DNA of 5,071 nt from an uncultured Peptococcaceae bacterium (GTDB lineage: Bacteria > Bacillota > Desulfotomaculia > Desulfotomaculales > Desulfocucumaceae), in contig CATZDY010000157.1 of assembly GCA_958417755.1 (NCBI GenBank), positions 1-5,071 of the forward strand, read 5' to 3'. The position numbers and the translations under genes are program-made. How positions within the stretch are numbered: position 1 is the stretch's first letter; each line of letters opens with the position of its first letter. The notes beneath the pieces are model-generated. The model was not told where the DNA came from, made no database searches, and saw only the letters and a program-made list of their open reading frames with translations. Below are positions 1-5,071 of the stretch, piece by piece.

Positions 1-587
1 AAAGCAGGGATATCAGAGGCTAAAAAATTCTCTCCTTCTCCCAAACCCACCACCAAAGGGCTGTCCTGCCGGGCAGCCACCAAGGTACCTGGTTCATCCA
101 AGGACAATACCACCATGGCATAGGAGCCTTCTATTTGTTTTAATACCTGCAACACTGTGGCCAATAAATCGCCTTCATAAAATTCTTCCACCAAATGAGA
201 CAAAACCTCTGTATCAGTTTCTGAATGAAACACATGTCCCTTACTGGTTAGCCATTCCTTTAAAGGCAAATAATTTTCAATGATCCCATTGTGCACCACC
301 GCAAAGCGACCTTGACAATCTCCATGGGGATGGGCATTGGCGTCCGAAGGACGACCATGGGTGGCCCAACGGGTATGGCCAATACCAGATTGGGCTGTGA
401 AAGCAAACCCTTCCAATTGCTGACGCAATTGGGCCAATTTACCCACCTTTTTATGAATCTCTATCTGGCTGTTTTCAATGACAGCAATCCCGGAAGAATC
501 ATACCCCCGGTATTCCAAACGCTGTAAGCCTTCCAAAATAATGGGGACAGCATTTTGGCTTCCTATATATCCCATAATGCCACACAT
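1..587 (-). CDS. glmS: Glutamine-fructose-6-phosphate aminotransferase (isomerizing), N-terminal part
   Basis: GlmS makes glucosamine-6-phosphate from fructose-6-phosphate and glutamine, the entry step to UDP-GlcNAc and cell-wall synthesis in the cytoplasm. The window holds the first 195 codons; the rest runs off the left edge. Visible is the N-terminal class II glutaminase domain: the start MCGIMGYIG with nucleophile Cys2 exposed after removal of Met1, LEYRGYDSSG (residues 24-33), GHTRWATHG (70-78), the oxyanion-hole pair Asn100-Gly101 in VVHNGIIEN, and HSETDTEV (121-128, Asp125). The linker and the two SIS sugar-isomerase domains of a protein of about 600 residues must lie outside. The ATG at 587-585 is fixed by the required MCGI start and by GGAGG at 595-599, seven bases upstream. 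Met5 replaces the usual Val of MCGIVGYIG, a mild change. A long leader with a glmS ribozyme precedes it, so expression should respond to glucosamine-6-phosphate. Confidence 0.98.
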   Translation of the reverse strand, partial: MCGIMGYIGSQNAVPIILEGLQRLEYRGYDSSGIAVIENSQIEIHKKVGKLAQLRQQLEGFAFTAQSGIGHTRWATHGRPSDANAHPHGDCQGRFAVVHNGIIENYLPLKEWLTSKGHVFHSETDTEVLSHLVEEFYEGDLLATVLQVLKQIEGSYAMVVLSLDEPGTLVAARQDSPLVVGLGEGENFLASDIPA

Positions 588-798
588 TGTCTAACCTCCA
601 TCTCAATTTCTCAAATTCACAATTACTTAAAATTGCTTTCCTTGCCTTGACAAATTACAATATTTTTTATCAAAAATAAAGGTAAATTATCCCAAAATAA
701 AACCGCACATTTCCATGCACGGCAAAGGTAAAACATTTTTTATTCTTCAAACCAATTCTTCGCCCTATCCTACGAACAAAGCTTGCCGTTTTGCCAAT
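588..798 (-). promoter_or_regulatory. Leader between the glmS ribozyme and the glmS start codon
   Basis: About 211 bases separate the 3' end of the ribozyme fold from the glmS ATG. In Bacillus subtilis this distance is much shorter. I find no convincing gene here. From upstream to downstream it holds two GGCAA-containing segments (795-790 and 789-782), a terminator-like hairpin with a U-rich tail (723-694), an AT-only hairpin (arms 678-672 and 667-661), and the glmS ribosome binding site (599-595). A TTTACC / TATTGT pair with an 18-base spacer is too weak to call a promoter. The stretch is strongly AT-rich after the hairpin. Confidence 0.6.
694..723 (-). terminator. Terminator-like hairpin in the glmS leader
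   Basis: Read on the minus strand, GCCGUGCAU (723-715) pairs with AUGUGCGGU (710-702) around a GGAA tetraloop, giving nine consecutive pairs of which three are G-U wobbles. The tail UUUUAUUUU (702-694) follows directly. The wobble pairs form only in minus-strand RNA; on the plus strand they become C-A mismatches, so the structure fits the direction of glmS. It has the shape of a Rho-independent terminator but is only moderately strong. It lies 107 bases before the glmS start, so complete termination here would prevent glmS expression. It would therefore need read-through or control, or it may be an mRNA-stability hairpin. Confidence 0.5.
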
Positions 799-928
799 CC
801 ACAGCCCTTTGTCCTGGGGGTTGCCTCCCAGTTTTAAGCAATGGTCACAGCGTTGGCACGCCGGGGAGCATCCGCCGACCTTTCGATACACTCCCTCCTC
901 GTCAACCCAATCTATGGGTGCAGGCGCT
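799..928 (-). ncRNA. glmS ribozyme (glucosamine-6-phosphate-activated self-cleaving riboswitch)
   Basis: This RNA cleaves itself when glucosamine-6-phosphate binds as cofactor, lowering glmS expression. The conserved cleavage-site sequence A-GCGCC is present, with predicted cut between A928 and G927. P1 is ACCCA (919-915) with UGGGU (909-905) around UAGAU, unusually short. The conserved UUGACGAGG follows (905-897). P2 is GGGAG (895-891) with CUCCC (868-864) enclosing the core, which carries UAUCGA and the hallmark UCGGCGGAUG. P3 is CGGCGU (863-858) with ACGCUG (853-848). P4 is formed by 844-836 with 807-799, and P4.1 by CUGGG (831-827) with CCCAG (818-814), followed by the conserved GGACAAAG. 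Primary motifs, helix order and position upstream of glmS all agree with the family. The 3' boundary is approximate. Confidence 0.95.
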
Positions 929-1062
929 TCATTCAATTTTGGATTTCCAGCTGCTTTCTTCGCTATGTCCGCTTACCACCCCCTTTAAGCATCTTTCCTA
1001 ATGGTACATAACAATTCCTCTTCTGACTCTATTGTTCCTTCTTGGATACAAAAGATATACAT
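929..1062 (-). other. Spacer between glmM and the glmS ribozyme
   Basis: This 134-base stretch runs from the glmM stop codon to the ribozyme cleavage site. I see no hairpin followed by a U-run that would terminate the glmM transcript. I also see no matched -35/-10 pair: the TTGACC at 1092-1087, inside the last codons of glmM, has no usable -10 at normal spacing. The simplest reading is that glmM transcripts continue through the ribozyme into glmS. A weak promoter cannot be excluded. No open frame here looks like a gene. Confidence 0.5.
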
Positions 1063-2415
1063 CTACGCAATATCCTGTACCAATTTGGTCAATTCATCAA
1101 TGATATGTTCCAATTCTTCCAAATCCCGTCCCTCTGCCATCACCCGCACCAAAGACTCTGTTCCTGAGGGGCGAACCAAAATCCTACCTTGGCCTTTTAA
1201 ACGCTCCTCCTGGTGCAAAATAGCCTCTTGTAAAATCTGGCTATTCATCACCGCCTGCTTATTTTCTACTTTCACATTTTTTAAAATCTGGGGCAAACGC
1301 TCCATCTGGGCTGCCAAAGCAGCTAAGGTTTTTCTTGATTCCCGGATTACAGTCAAAAGCTTTAATCCTGTGAGCAACCCATCCCCCGTGGTATTGTGCT
1401 GCAAAAACAAAATATGACCACTCTGTTCCCCTCCAAAGGCAGCGCCGCTTTTCAAACATTCCTCTAACACATACCGGTCGCCCACCTTGGTCTGCAACAC
1501 CCGAATCCCACAATCCTGTAAGGCCAGGTGCAGGCCCAAATTGCTCATTACAGTTACCACCACCGTATCCTGGGGCAACAATCCTTTTTCCTTTAAATAC
1601 CTGGCACAAATCACCATAATCTGATCCCCATCAACCAATTGACCATGGGCATCCACTGCCAGCATTCTATCCGCATCCCCGTCAAAGGCTAAACCTAAAT
1701 CCGCCCCACAGGCCACAACCTTTTCCATCAAACTCTGGGGATGGGTAGAACCACATTGCGCATTGATGTTCACTCCATCCGGCGTATGATGAATGGCAAT
1801 CACCTCAGCTCCTAAAGCAGCAATCACCCGGGGCGCCACCCGATAAGAAGCACCATTGGCGCAATCCAGCACAACTTTCATCCCAGACAAATCATCCCCT
1901 GCTAAATCTGCCCGGGCAGTAGCCAATAAAAACTCGCTATACCGATCCTCCGCATCTTCCTGCATAAAACGCCGACCCACAGCACCACCCACTGGCATGG
2001 GAATACCTGCAGGGTCTTCCATATATCCCTCGATTTCATCTTCCAAAGCATCAGGCAATTTGTGGCCTGAAGGACCAAAGAACTTAATGCCATTGTCTTC
2101 CACCGGATTATGAGAGGCAGAAATAACCACCCCTCCAGCTGTCCCTAAGGCATCCGTTAAATGGGCAATGGCTGGTGTGGGCAAAACCCCCACATCATAT
2201 ACATCCACCCCTGCGGAACAAATGCCCGCCACCAAAGCTGCCTCTAACATATCCCCGGAAATCCGGGTATCCCGGCCTAATACTAAAGATTTGTTGGCAT
2301 TTGATTTTTGGGCCAGAACATAAGCCCCTGCTTTACCGATTTTCATAGCCAGCTCAGGGGTCAATTTTTCATTGGCAACCCCCCGCACCCCATCAGTTCC
2401 AAACCAAATTCCCAT
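1063..2415 (-). CDS. glmM: Phosphoglucosamine mutase
   Basis: GlmM interconverts glucosamine-6-phosphate and glucosamine-1-phosphate, the step after GlmS on the way to UDP-GlcNAc. The predicted protein has 450 residues, normal for the family. It shows the alpha-D-phosphohexomutase domains in order: the start MGIWFGTDGVRG, the phosphoserine loop VVISASHNP with catalytic Ser101, the metal-binding loop DGDADR (245-250), the sugar-binding GGEQSGH (328-334), and the phosphate-binding RPSGTE (415-420) near the C-terminus. The start at ATG 2415 is chosen because the family begins at this point and GGGAGG lies six bases upstream. An in-frame TTG at 2451 would add 12 residues but has only a weak site before it. 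A good promoter lies upstream (2478-2506). In Bacillus, Listeria and Lactococcus GlmM also binds and inhibits CdaA, which fits its place behind cdaA and cdaR. Confidence 0.98.
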   Translation of the reverse strand: MGIWFGTDGVRGVANEKLTPELAMKIGKAGAYVLAQKSNANKSLVLGRDTRISGDMLEAALVAGICSAGVDVYDVGVLPTPAIAHLTDALGTAGGVVISASHNPVEDNGIKFFGPSGHKLPDALEDEIEGYMEDPAGIPMPVGGAVGRRFMQEDAEDRYSEFLLATARADLAGDDLSGMKVVLDCANGASYRVAPRVIAALGAEVIAIHHTPDGVNINAQCGSTHPQSLMEKVVACGADLGLAFDGDADRMLAVDAHGQLVDGDQIMVICARYLKEKGLLPQDTVVVTVMSNLGLHLALQDCGIRVLQTKVGDRYVLEECLKSGAAFGGEQSGHILFLQHNTTGDGLLTGLKLLTVIRESRKTLAALAAQMERLPQILKNVKVENKQAVMNSQILQEAILHQEERLKGQGRILVRPSGTESLVRVMAEGRDLEELEHIIDELTKLVQDIA

Positions 2416-2421
2416 TGCTTG

Positions 2422-2427
2422 CCTCCC
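2422..2427 (-). promoter_or_regulatory. glmM ribosome binding site, decides the start
   Basis: GGGAGG on the minus strand lies six bases before the ATG at 2415. The alternative in-frame TTG at 2451 is preceded only by GGAAAA. This supports the 450-residue form of GlmM. Confidence 0.85.
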
Positions 2428-2477
2428 AAAAGCTTTCCTTTTCATCATCAATTTTCCATATAAAATGCAATCGTTTT

Positions 2478-2506
2478 ATTATACACATATTGCAAGAAAG
2501 ATTCAA
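2478..2506 (-). promoter_or_regulatory. Sigma-A-type promoter for glmM
   Basis: On the minus strand TTGAAT (2506-2501) is followed after exactly 17 bases by a perfect TATAAT (2483-2478). Transcription would begin near 2471 and give a leader of about 55 bases before the glmM ATG at 2415. The spacing and -10 match are as good as any in the window. This suggests that glmM, and probably glmS behind it, can be expressed apart from cdaA and cdaR. Confidence 0.7.
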
Positions 2507-2520
2507 TCCATGACAAGATT

Positions 2521-2590
2521 CAACAAAAAATACCAAAACCCTGCCCTTGCTCTTCCCATAGAAGACGCCATAGTCCTGTTGGCCTCCGGT
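2521..2590 (-). other. Possible structured RNA or weak terminator between cdaR and glmM
   Basis: On the minus strand ACCGGAG (2590-2584) can pair with UUUUGGU (2538-2532), using three G-U pairs, and is followed by AUUUUUUG. Inside it GCgUCUUC (2568-2561) pairs with GAAGAGC (2555-2549) around UAUGG, with one bulged G. The outer stem is weak, so this may be a poor terminator for the cdaA-cdaR message, a small RNA, or chance. It matches no riboswitch class that I can recognise. Confidence 0.3.
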
Positions 2591-2613
2591 CCTCATCATC
2601 AGAAACATTTTGT

Positions 2614-2619
2614 ATTATA
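2614..2619 (-). promoter_or_regulatory. Isolated -10-like box
   Basis: A perfect TATAAT on the minus strand lies upstream of the structured element. The hexamer 17 bases before it, GTAATA, matches TTGACA at only three positions. In DNA this AT-rich the match may be chance. If used, transcription would start near 2607. Confidence 0.25.
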
Positions 2620-2738
2620 AATCCAAAACTATATTTTATTACCCCTTACCTGGATGATTCTTTTATCCCATCCTATGCAATATACCAAATCCAGTTCCAT
2701 TCTTTAAGACAACAATTCCTGGAAAACATTCCATTCAT

Positions 2739-3713
2739 TTATGGTTGCAAAATCTCATCCTCTTGATTCTCTTCTGGTAGCGTATTGTCTCCCCCCGGGG
2801 TTTCTGAAGGAACAATCCCCACAGGTTCCACATCCACTGTGATGGTCACTGTTTTGGGAGCAGCTTGGACTACCCCATCAGGAACCATGATATTGACAGT
2901 TCCTGTGATCTTTTGGGTAGCATTGGATACATCCAGACCCTGGGTTTGCACAGTAGTGATGTTTTCCAATACACTGTTGGTACCAGTAAGGGTCACTGTT
3001 TCCGGAGACACTGTGATTCCCTTGATCTCATAATGTTCCGCCACAGTACCCATTATATTGGGATTCACAGCCACCTCTTTATGAGGCATGGGATTTACTG
3101 TTACTGTTGCCGTTACCTGTGTGGGTTCCAAAGCAACTTTATCAGAACCACTGTTTAGTGCAATGCTTTTCCGCACTGTGGCAGTGGCCCCGGCAATACT
3201 CAATGAAGCCTTAATTTGTTTCAATTCATCCACAACTTGCTTAGGCCCTTTGGCTTTCACAGTGGTAGGATGGACCACAGGATCAAGGGCTGTAAATCCG
3301 GAACCCACCGCCCCGGTTACTGTAACCACCACAGGTATTTCACGTTCCACCAAAGTATCCACTGTCACATCCACCCAAGAAGGCGTTACCTGAATTATCT
3401 GAATGCCATTAGGCGCAGTGGTCTTTACGGCCACAGTCTGATTGCCTTCCTTCACAGCGGATAAATCCACCAAAGCTTCAAAATTACGTCCATCCACCAT
3501 GGACAACTTGTCTGCTGTGGCCTGACACCGCAGGGTGACAGTGGCAGGCAAACCTTCCACTGTATAAATATCTGCCAAACCAGATTGTTCCAAAGGTACG
3601 GAAAGCACCCGCTCTTTGATGGGATTTTCATCATTGGTTACATAAACCCACAACAAAATAGCCAACAATAAGGCAGATATTTGCAATAATATTTTCTGTC
3701 CCTTTATCCCCAT
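2739..3713 (-). CDS. cdaR: YbbR-domain protein CdaR, regulator of diadenylate cyclase CdaA
   Basis: CdaR (YbbR) is a membrane-anchored extracellular protein that modulates the activity of CdaA. The 324-residue product has a short basic N-terminus and one hydrophobic segment (about residues 8-26, ending LLWVYV), with the rest predicted outside the cell. About three YbbR-type beta-rich repeats follow, roughly at 34-118, 124-206 and 211-296. Each shows a TV-rich strand pattern, for example VKAKGPKQVVDEL in the second and TLTGTNSVLENI in the third. The C-terminus (about 298-324) is a Pro- and Glu-rich, probably unstructured tail. Bacillus subtilis CdaR is longer with four repeats, so this is a three-repeat form, as in many relatives. 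The ATG at 3713 is supported by GGAGGTGA nine bases upstream, overlapping the end of cdaA. Only seven bases separate the cdaA stop codon from this start, so the two genes should be co-transcribed. The older name is ybbR. Confidence 0.93.
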   Translation of the reverse strand: MGIKGQKILLQISALLLAILLWVYVTNDENPIKERVLSVPLEQSGLADIYTVEGLPATVTLRCQATADKLSMVDGRNFEALVDLSAVKEGNQTVAVKTTAPNGIQIIQVTPSWVDVTVDTLVEREIPVVVTVTGAVGSGFTALDPVVHPTTVKAKGPKQVVDELKQIKASLSIAGATATVRKSIALNSGSDKVALEPTQVTATVTVNPMPHKEVAVNPNIMGTVAEHYEIKGITVSPETVTLTGTNSVLENITTVQTQGLDVSNATQKITGTVNIMVPDGVVQAAPKTVTITVDVEPVGIVPSETPGGDNTLPEENQEDEILQP

Positions 3714-3719
3714 ATGACA

Positions 3720-4553
3720 TCACCTCCGTTGCCACAATGTGGATAAATCGAAAAATTGCTTTTTATCCTGTTGCAATGCCCCGGACAGTCTGGCTGTCAA
3801 TGTTTCCTGATCCAACCCCCGGACCAATACCCCTTCCACAGCCAAGGACACCAAACCCGTTTCTTCCGATACAATAACCACCACGCCGTCAGAAACCTCC
3901 GTAACTCCCAAGCCAGCCCTATGCCGCGTGCCCAGTTCTTTGTTTAATTGCTTCACCTCTGTCAACGGCAGCACACAGGCAGCTGCCACAATCCGATCTC
4001 CCCGAATGATCACCGCCCCGTCATGCAAAGGGGTATTGGGTACAAATATATTCACCAACAGCTCCTGAGACACTGCTCCATCAATGGGTACCCCTGAATC
4101 CATATATTCCTCCAAGCGGGTATTTCGTTCAAATACAATCAAAGCACCGGTTTTATCCTTAGACATGGCAAACACAGCTTTCACCACTTCTTGCACACAA
4201 TGCTCCATTTCCCCCTCCGCACTGTTGCCAAAGGAATGGGAAAAAAATTTACCCCTGCCGATTTTCTCCAAAGCCCTGCGCAATTCTGGCTGGAACACAA
4301 TGGGCAAAGCCACCAGCAGTGCAGTCAAAGCATTGGTTAACAACCAATGCAAGGTATATAAATGAAACAAACTGCTTAGCGCAGTGGCCACCAACAACAC
4401 AGCCAAACCCTTCAACAACTGCACTGCCCGGGTGCCTTTGATCAACATGATGAGCTTATAAACCACAAAAGCCACAATGATAATATCAATGACACTAGCA
4501 ATAGAAAAACTATCCCATAAATTTAAATTAAATGAAGTAAAAAAAGACCCCAA
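3720..4553 (-). CDS. cdaA: Diadenylate cyclase CdaA (c-di-AMP synthase, membrane-bound)
   Basis: CdaA condenses two ATP molecules into c-di-AMP, a second messenger for potassium and osmotic balance and cell-wall homeostasis. The 277-residue protein matches the family length. Three N-terminal membrane helices lie at about residues 20-38, 47-62 and 68-88, followed by the conserved QPELRRALE (88-96). The cytoplasmic DAC domain fills about 100-250 and holds both catalytic motifs: DGA (178-180) in NTPLHDGAVI and RHR (210-212) in GTRHRAGLG. The conserved IVSEETG follows (227-233). All key residues are intact, so the enzyme should be active. The start is TTG at 4553, supported by AGGAGG nine bases upstream; no ATG near this position fits the family N-terminus. 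It is the first gene of the cluster, followed closely by cdaR, with glmM behind. A promoter lies at 4613-4642. Confidence 0.98.
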   Translation of the reverse strand: MGSFFTSFNLNLWDSFSIASVIDIIIVAFVVYKLIMLIKGTRAVQLLKGLAVLLVATALSSLFHLYTLHWLLTNALTALLVALPIVFQPELRRALEKIGRGKFFSHSFGNSAEGEMEHCVQEVVKAVFAMSKDKTGALIVFERNTRLEEYMDSGVPIDGAVSQELLVNIFVPNTPLHDGAVIIRGDRIVAAACVLPLTEVKQLNKELGTRHRAGLGVTEVSDGVVVIVSEETGLVSLAVEGVLVRGLDQETLTARLSGALQQDKKQFFDLSTLWQRR

Positions 4554-4562
4554 AACCTGCCG

Positions 4563-4568
4563 CCTCCT
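4563..4568 (-). promoter_or_regulatory. cdaA ribosome binding site, supports a TTG start
   Basis: AGGAGG on the minus strand lies nine bases before TTG at 4553. The strong site and good spacing justify the rare start codon. Confidence 0.85.
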
Positions 4569-4597
4569 GCCGCAGTGTATTCTACCTTTATCTTGAT

Positions 4598-4609
4598 AGT
4601 ATGTATACT
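4598..4609. repeat. Short inverted repeat at the cdaA transcription start
   Basis: AGTAT-GT-ATACT is a perfect five-base inverted repeat just downstream of the predicted cdaA -10 box, around the expected start of transcription. The position would suit a repressor operator, but at this length and AT content it may be chance. Confidence 0.2.
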
Positions 4610-4612
4610 TTT

Positions 4613-4642
4613 ATTATGAATTTAGACAACCCCTAGCGTCAA
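4613..4642 (-). promoter_or_regulatory. Sigma-A-type promoter for cdaA-cdaR
   Basis: On the minus strand TTGACG (4642-4637, five of six consensus bases) is followed after 18 bases by CATAAT (4618-4613, five of six). The start of transcription would be near 4606, giving a leader of about 53 bases before the TTG at 4553. A weaker overlapping alternative is TTGTCT (4629-4624) with TATACA (4607-4602). Confidence 0.6.
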
Positions 4643-4889
4643 CCATGAATCTAGGAAAAACAACAAAAAATGATATATTTCTTGCATATGCCCTAATAAA
4701 CATAAAAAAATTGCCAAATTCATTGCATTCGACAATATCTCACAGATTTCTTCAAAGGATTTCTTATTTATTGACTAAAAGATAGTATAACCCAAAATGC
4801 TAAAAAGTTTTTGATATTAAACAAAATAAAGGCTCGATAAAACTTACTATACGACAAAATCCATGACTGTAATTTGGTGATTTATAATA

Positions 4890-5071
4890 ATGTCTATATT
4901 TTGGATTATATTTGAAATATTTTTAAATGGCTTTGATGCTGCGTTCTTCATGTCTTTCTCCACAATAAAATTAGGAGTAAAAGGTTGGGTTAAAAAACGT
5001 GCTATTATTTTATGCTGGCTCATTCTTGTATTAGCATTTTCAAATATAAACTTTACTACAACATTTAGACA
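4890..5071 (+). CDS. N-terminus of a membrane protein, possibly a sensor histidine kinase (partial)
   Basis: The frame is open from ATG at 4890 to the right edge, giving 60 codons with no stop. GGTGA (4876-4880) lies nine bases upstream and supports the start. The peptide is strongly hydrophobic: a first likely membrane segment at about residues 3-23, beginning MSIFWIIFEIFLNGFDAAFF, a basic loop with KGWVKKR (31-37), then a second segment at about 38-51. This pattern resembles the multi-helix sensor region of AgrC/GHKL-type histidine kinases of Bacillota, but no diagnostic domain lies in the window, so the family is only a guess. The coding region is much more AT-rich than the cdaA cluster and is transcribed divergently from it, which suggests a separate unit, perhaps gained independently. 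Confidence 0.65.
   Translation, partial: MSIFWIIFEIFLNGFDAAFFMSFSTIKLGVKGWVKKRAIILCWLILVLAFSNINFTTTFR

Larger units (their letters stand above)
4554..4889. other. AT-rich divergent spacer between cdaA and the plus-strand gene
   Basis: This 336-base stretch separates cdaA from the divergent gene at the right edge. The 90 bases nearest cdaA hold its ribosome binding site and promoter. The remainder (about 4650-4889) is very AT-rich and has no open frame that looks like a gene. For the plus-strand gene I see a good TTGACT (4771-4776) but only a poor -10 (CAAAAT, 4793-4798, 16-base spacer), and TTGATA (4811-4816) with GATAAA (4836-4841) at a long 19-base spacing. Neither is convincing. Confidence 0.6.

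Noticed and set aside
670..936. Minus-strand open frame of 88 codons with closely spaced cysteines (CSPACQRCDHC), resembling a small zinc-binding protein.
   Set aside because: It begins at a TTG without a ribosome binding site and lies over the glmS ribozyme. The conserved RNA core fully explains the sequence, so the cysteine spacing is a by-product.
2416..2451. Twelve-residue N-terminal extension of GlmM from an in-frame TTG.
   Set aside because: The family starts at MGxxFGTDGVRG, and the strong GGGAGG site fits the ATG at 2415.
2596..2602. CUGAUGA on the minus strand, like the hammerhead ribozyme core.
   Set aside because: No stem II followed by GAAA and no matching cleavage site could be placed, so a seven-base match is chance.
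2393..2608. Minus-strand open frame of 71 codons upstream of glmM.
   Set aside because: It overlaps the glmM start and promoter in another frame, has no ribosome binding site and shows no recognisable domain.
1010..2720. Ten-base repeat AACAATTCCT at 1010-1019 and 2711-2720, downstream of the glmM and cdaR stop codons.
   Set aside because: Several ten-base repeats are expected by chance in 5 kb, and the flanking sequences differ.
4554..4612. Possible c-di-AMP (ydaO-type) riboswitch in the cdaA leader.
   Set aside because: The leader is only about 53 bases, too short for that fold, and no conserved ydaO motifs are present.
4595..4788. GATAGTAT at 4595-4602 and 4781-4788 as possible paired operators in the divergent spacer.
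   Set aside because: Eight bases repeated in AT-rich DNA is expected by chance, and no further similarity flanks the copies.
4883..4888. Perfect TATAAT just before the plus-strand start codon.
   Set aside because: No -35 lies at proper spacing, and transcription would begin inside the coding region, bypassing the ribosome binding site.

Overview
The window carries a conserved cell-wall and second-messenger gene cluster of a Gram-positive bacterium, probably a Bacillota of the Clostridia type. The clues are the gene order cdaA - cdaR (ybbR) - glmM - glmS, strong AGGAGG-type ribosome binding sites, and a glmS ribozyme upstream of glmS. Genus or species cannot be read from this sequence. All four main genes lie on the minus strand, so the cluster reads from right to left.

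Layout in transcription order: a sigma-A-like promoter (4613-4642) and a short leader precede cdaA (diadenylate cyclase, TTG start at 4553). cdaA runs almost directly into cdaR/ybbR (3713-2739), whose ribosome binding site lies at the very end of cdaA. A 323-base gap follows with no convincing gene. It holds a possible structured RNA or weak terminator and a good promoter (TTGAAT-17-TATAAT) for glmM (2415-1063). After glmM comes a 475-base non-coding stretch. It contains a clear glmS ribozyme (928-799), then a leader of about 210 bases with a terminator-like hairpin (723-694), and then the start of glmS (587, running off the left edge).

The genes act in two linked ways. GlmS makes glucosamine-6-phosphate and GlmM converts it to glucosamine-1-phosphate, the first committed steps towards UDP-GlcNAc and peptidoglycan. 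CdaA makes c-di-AMP at the membrane; in studied Bacillota it is modulated by CdaR and by GlmM. The ribozyme closes a feedback loop: glucosamine-6-phosphate triggers cleavage of the glmS message.

Right of cdaA lies an AT-rich divergent spacer of about 336 bases, then the start of a plus-strand gene (4890 to the right edge) encoding a hydrophobic N-terminus, possibly a membrane sensor kinase. Its composition is clearly more AT-rich than the cluster. I see no mobile element, tRNA, rRNA or CRISPR array. The most interesting signals are in the RNA leaders, especially the hairpin and possible alternative pairing between the glmS ribozyme and glmS. I found no wholly new gene system.
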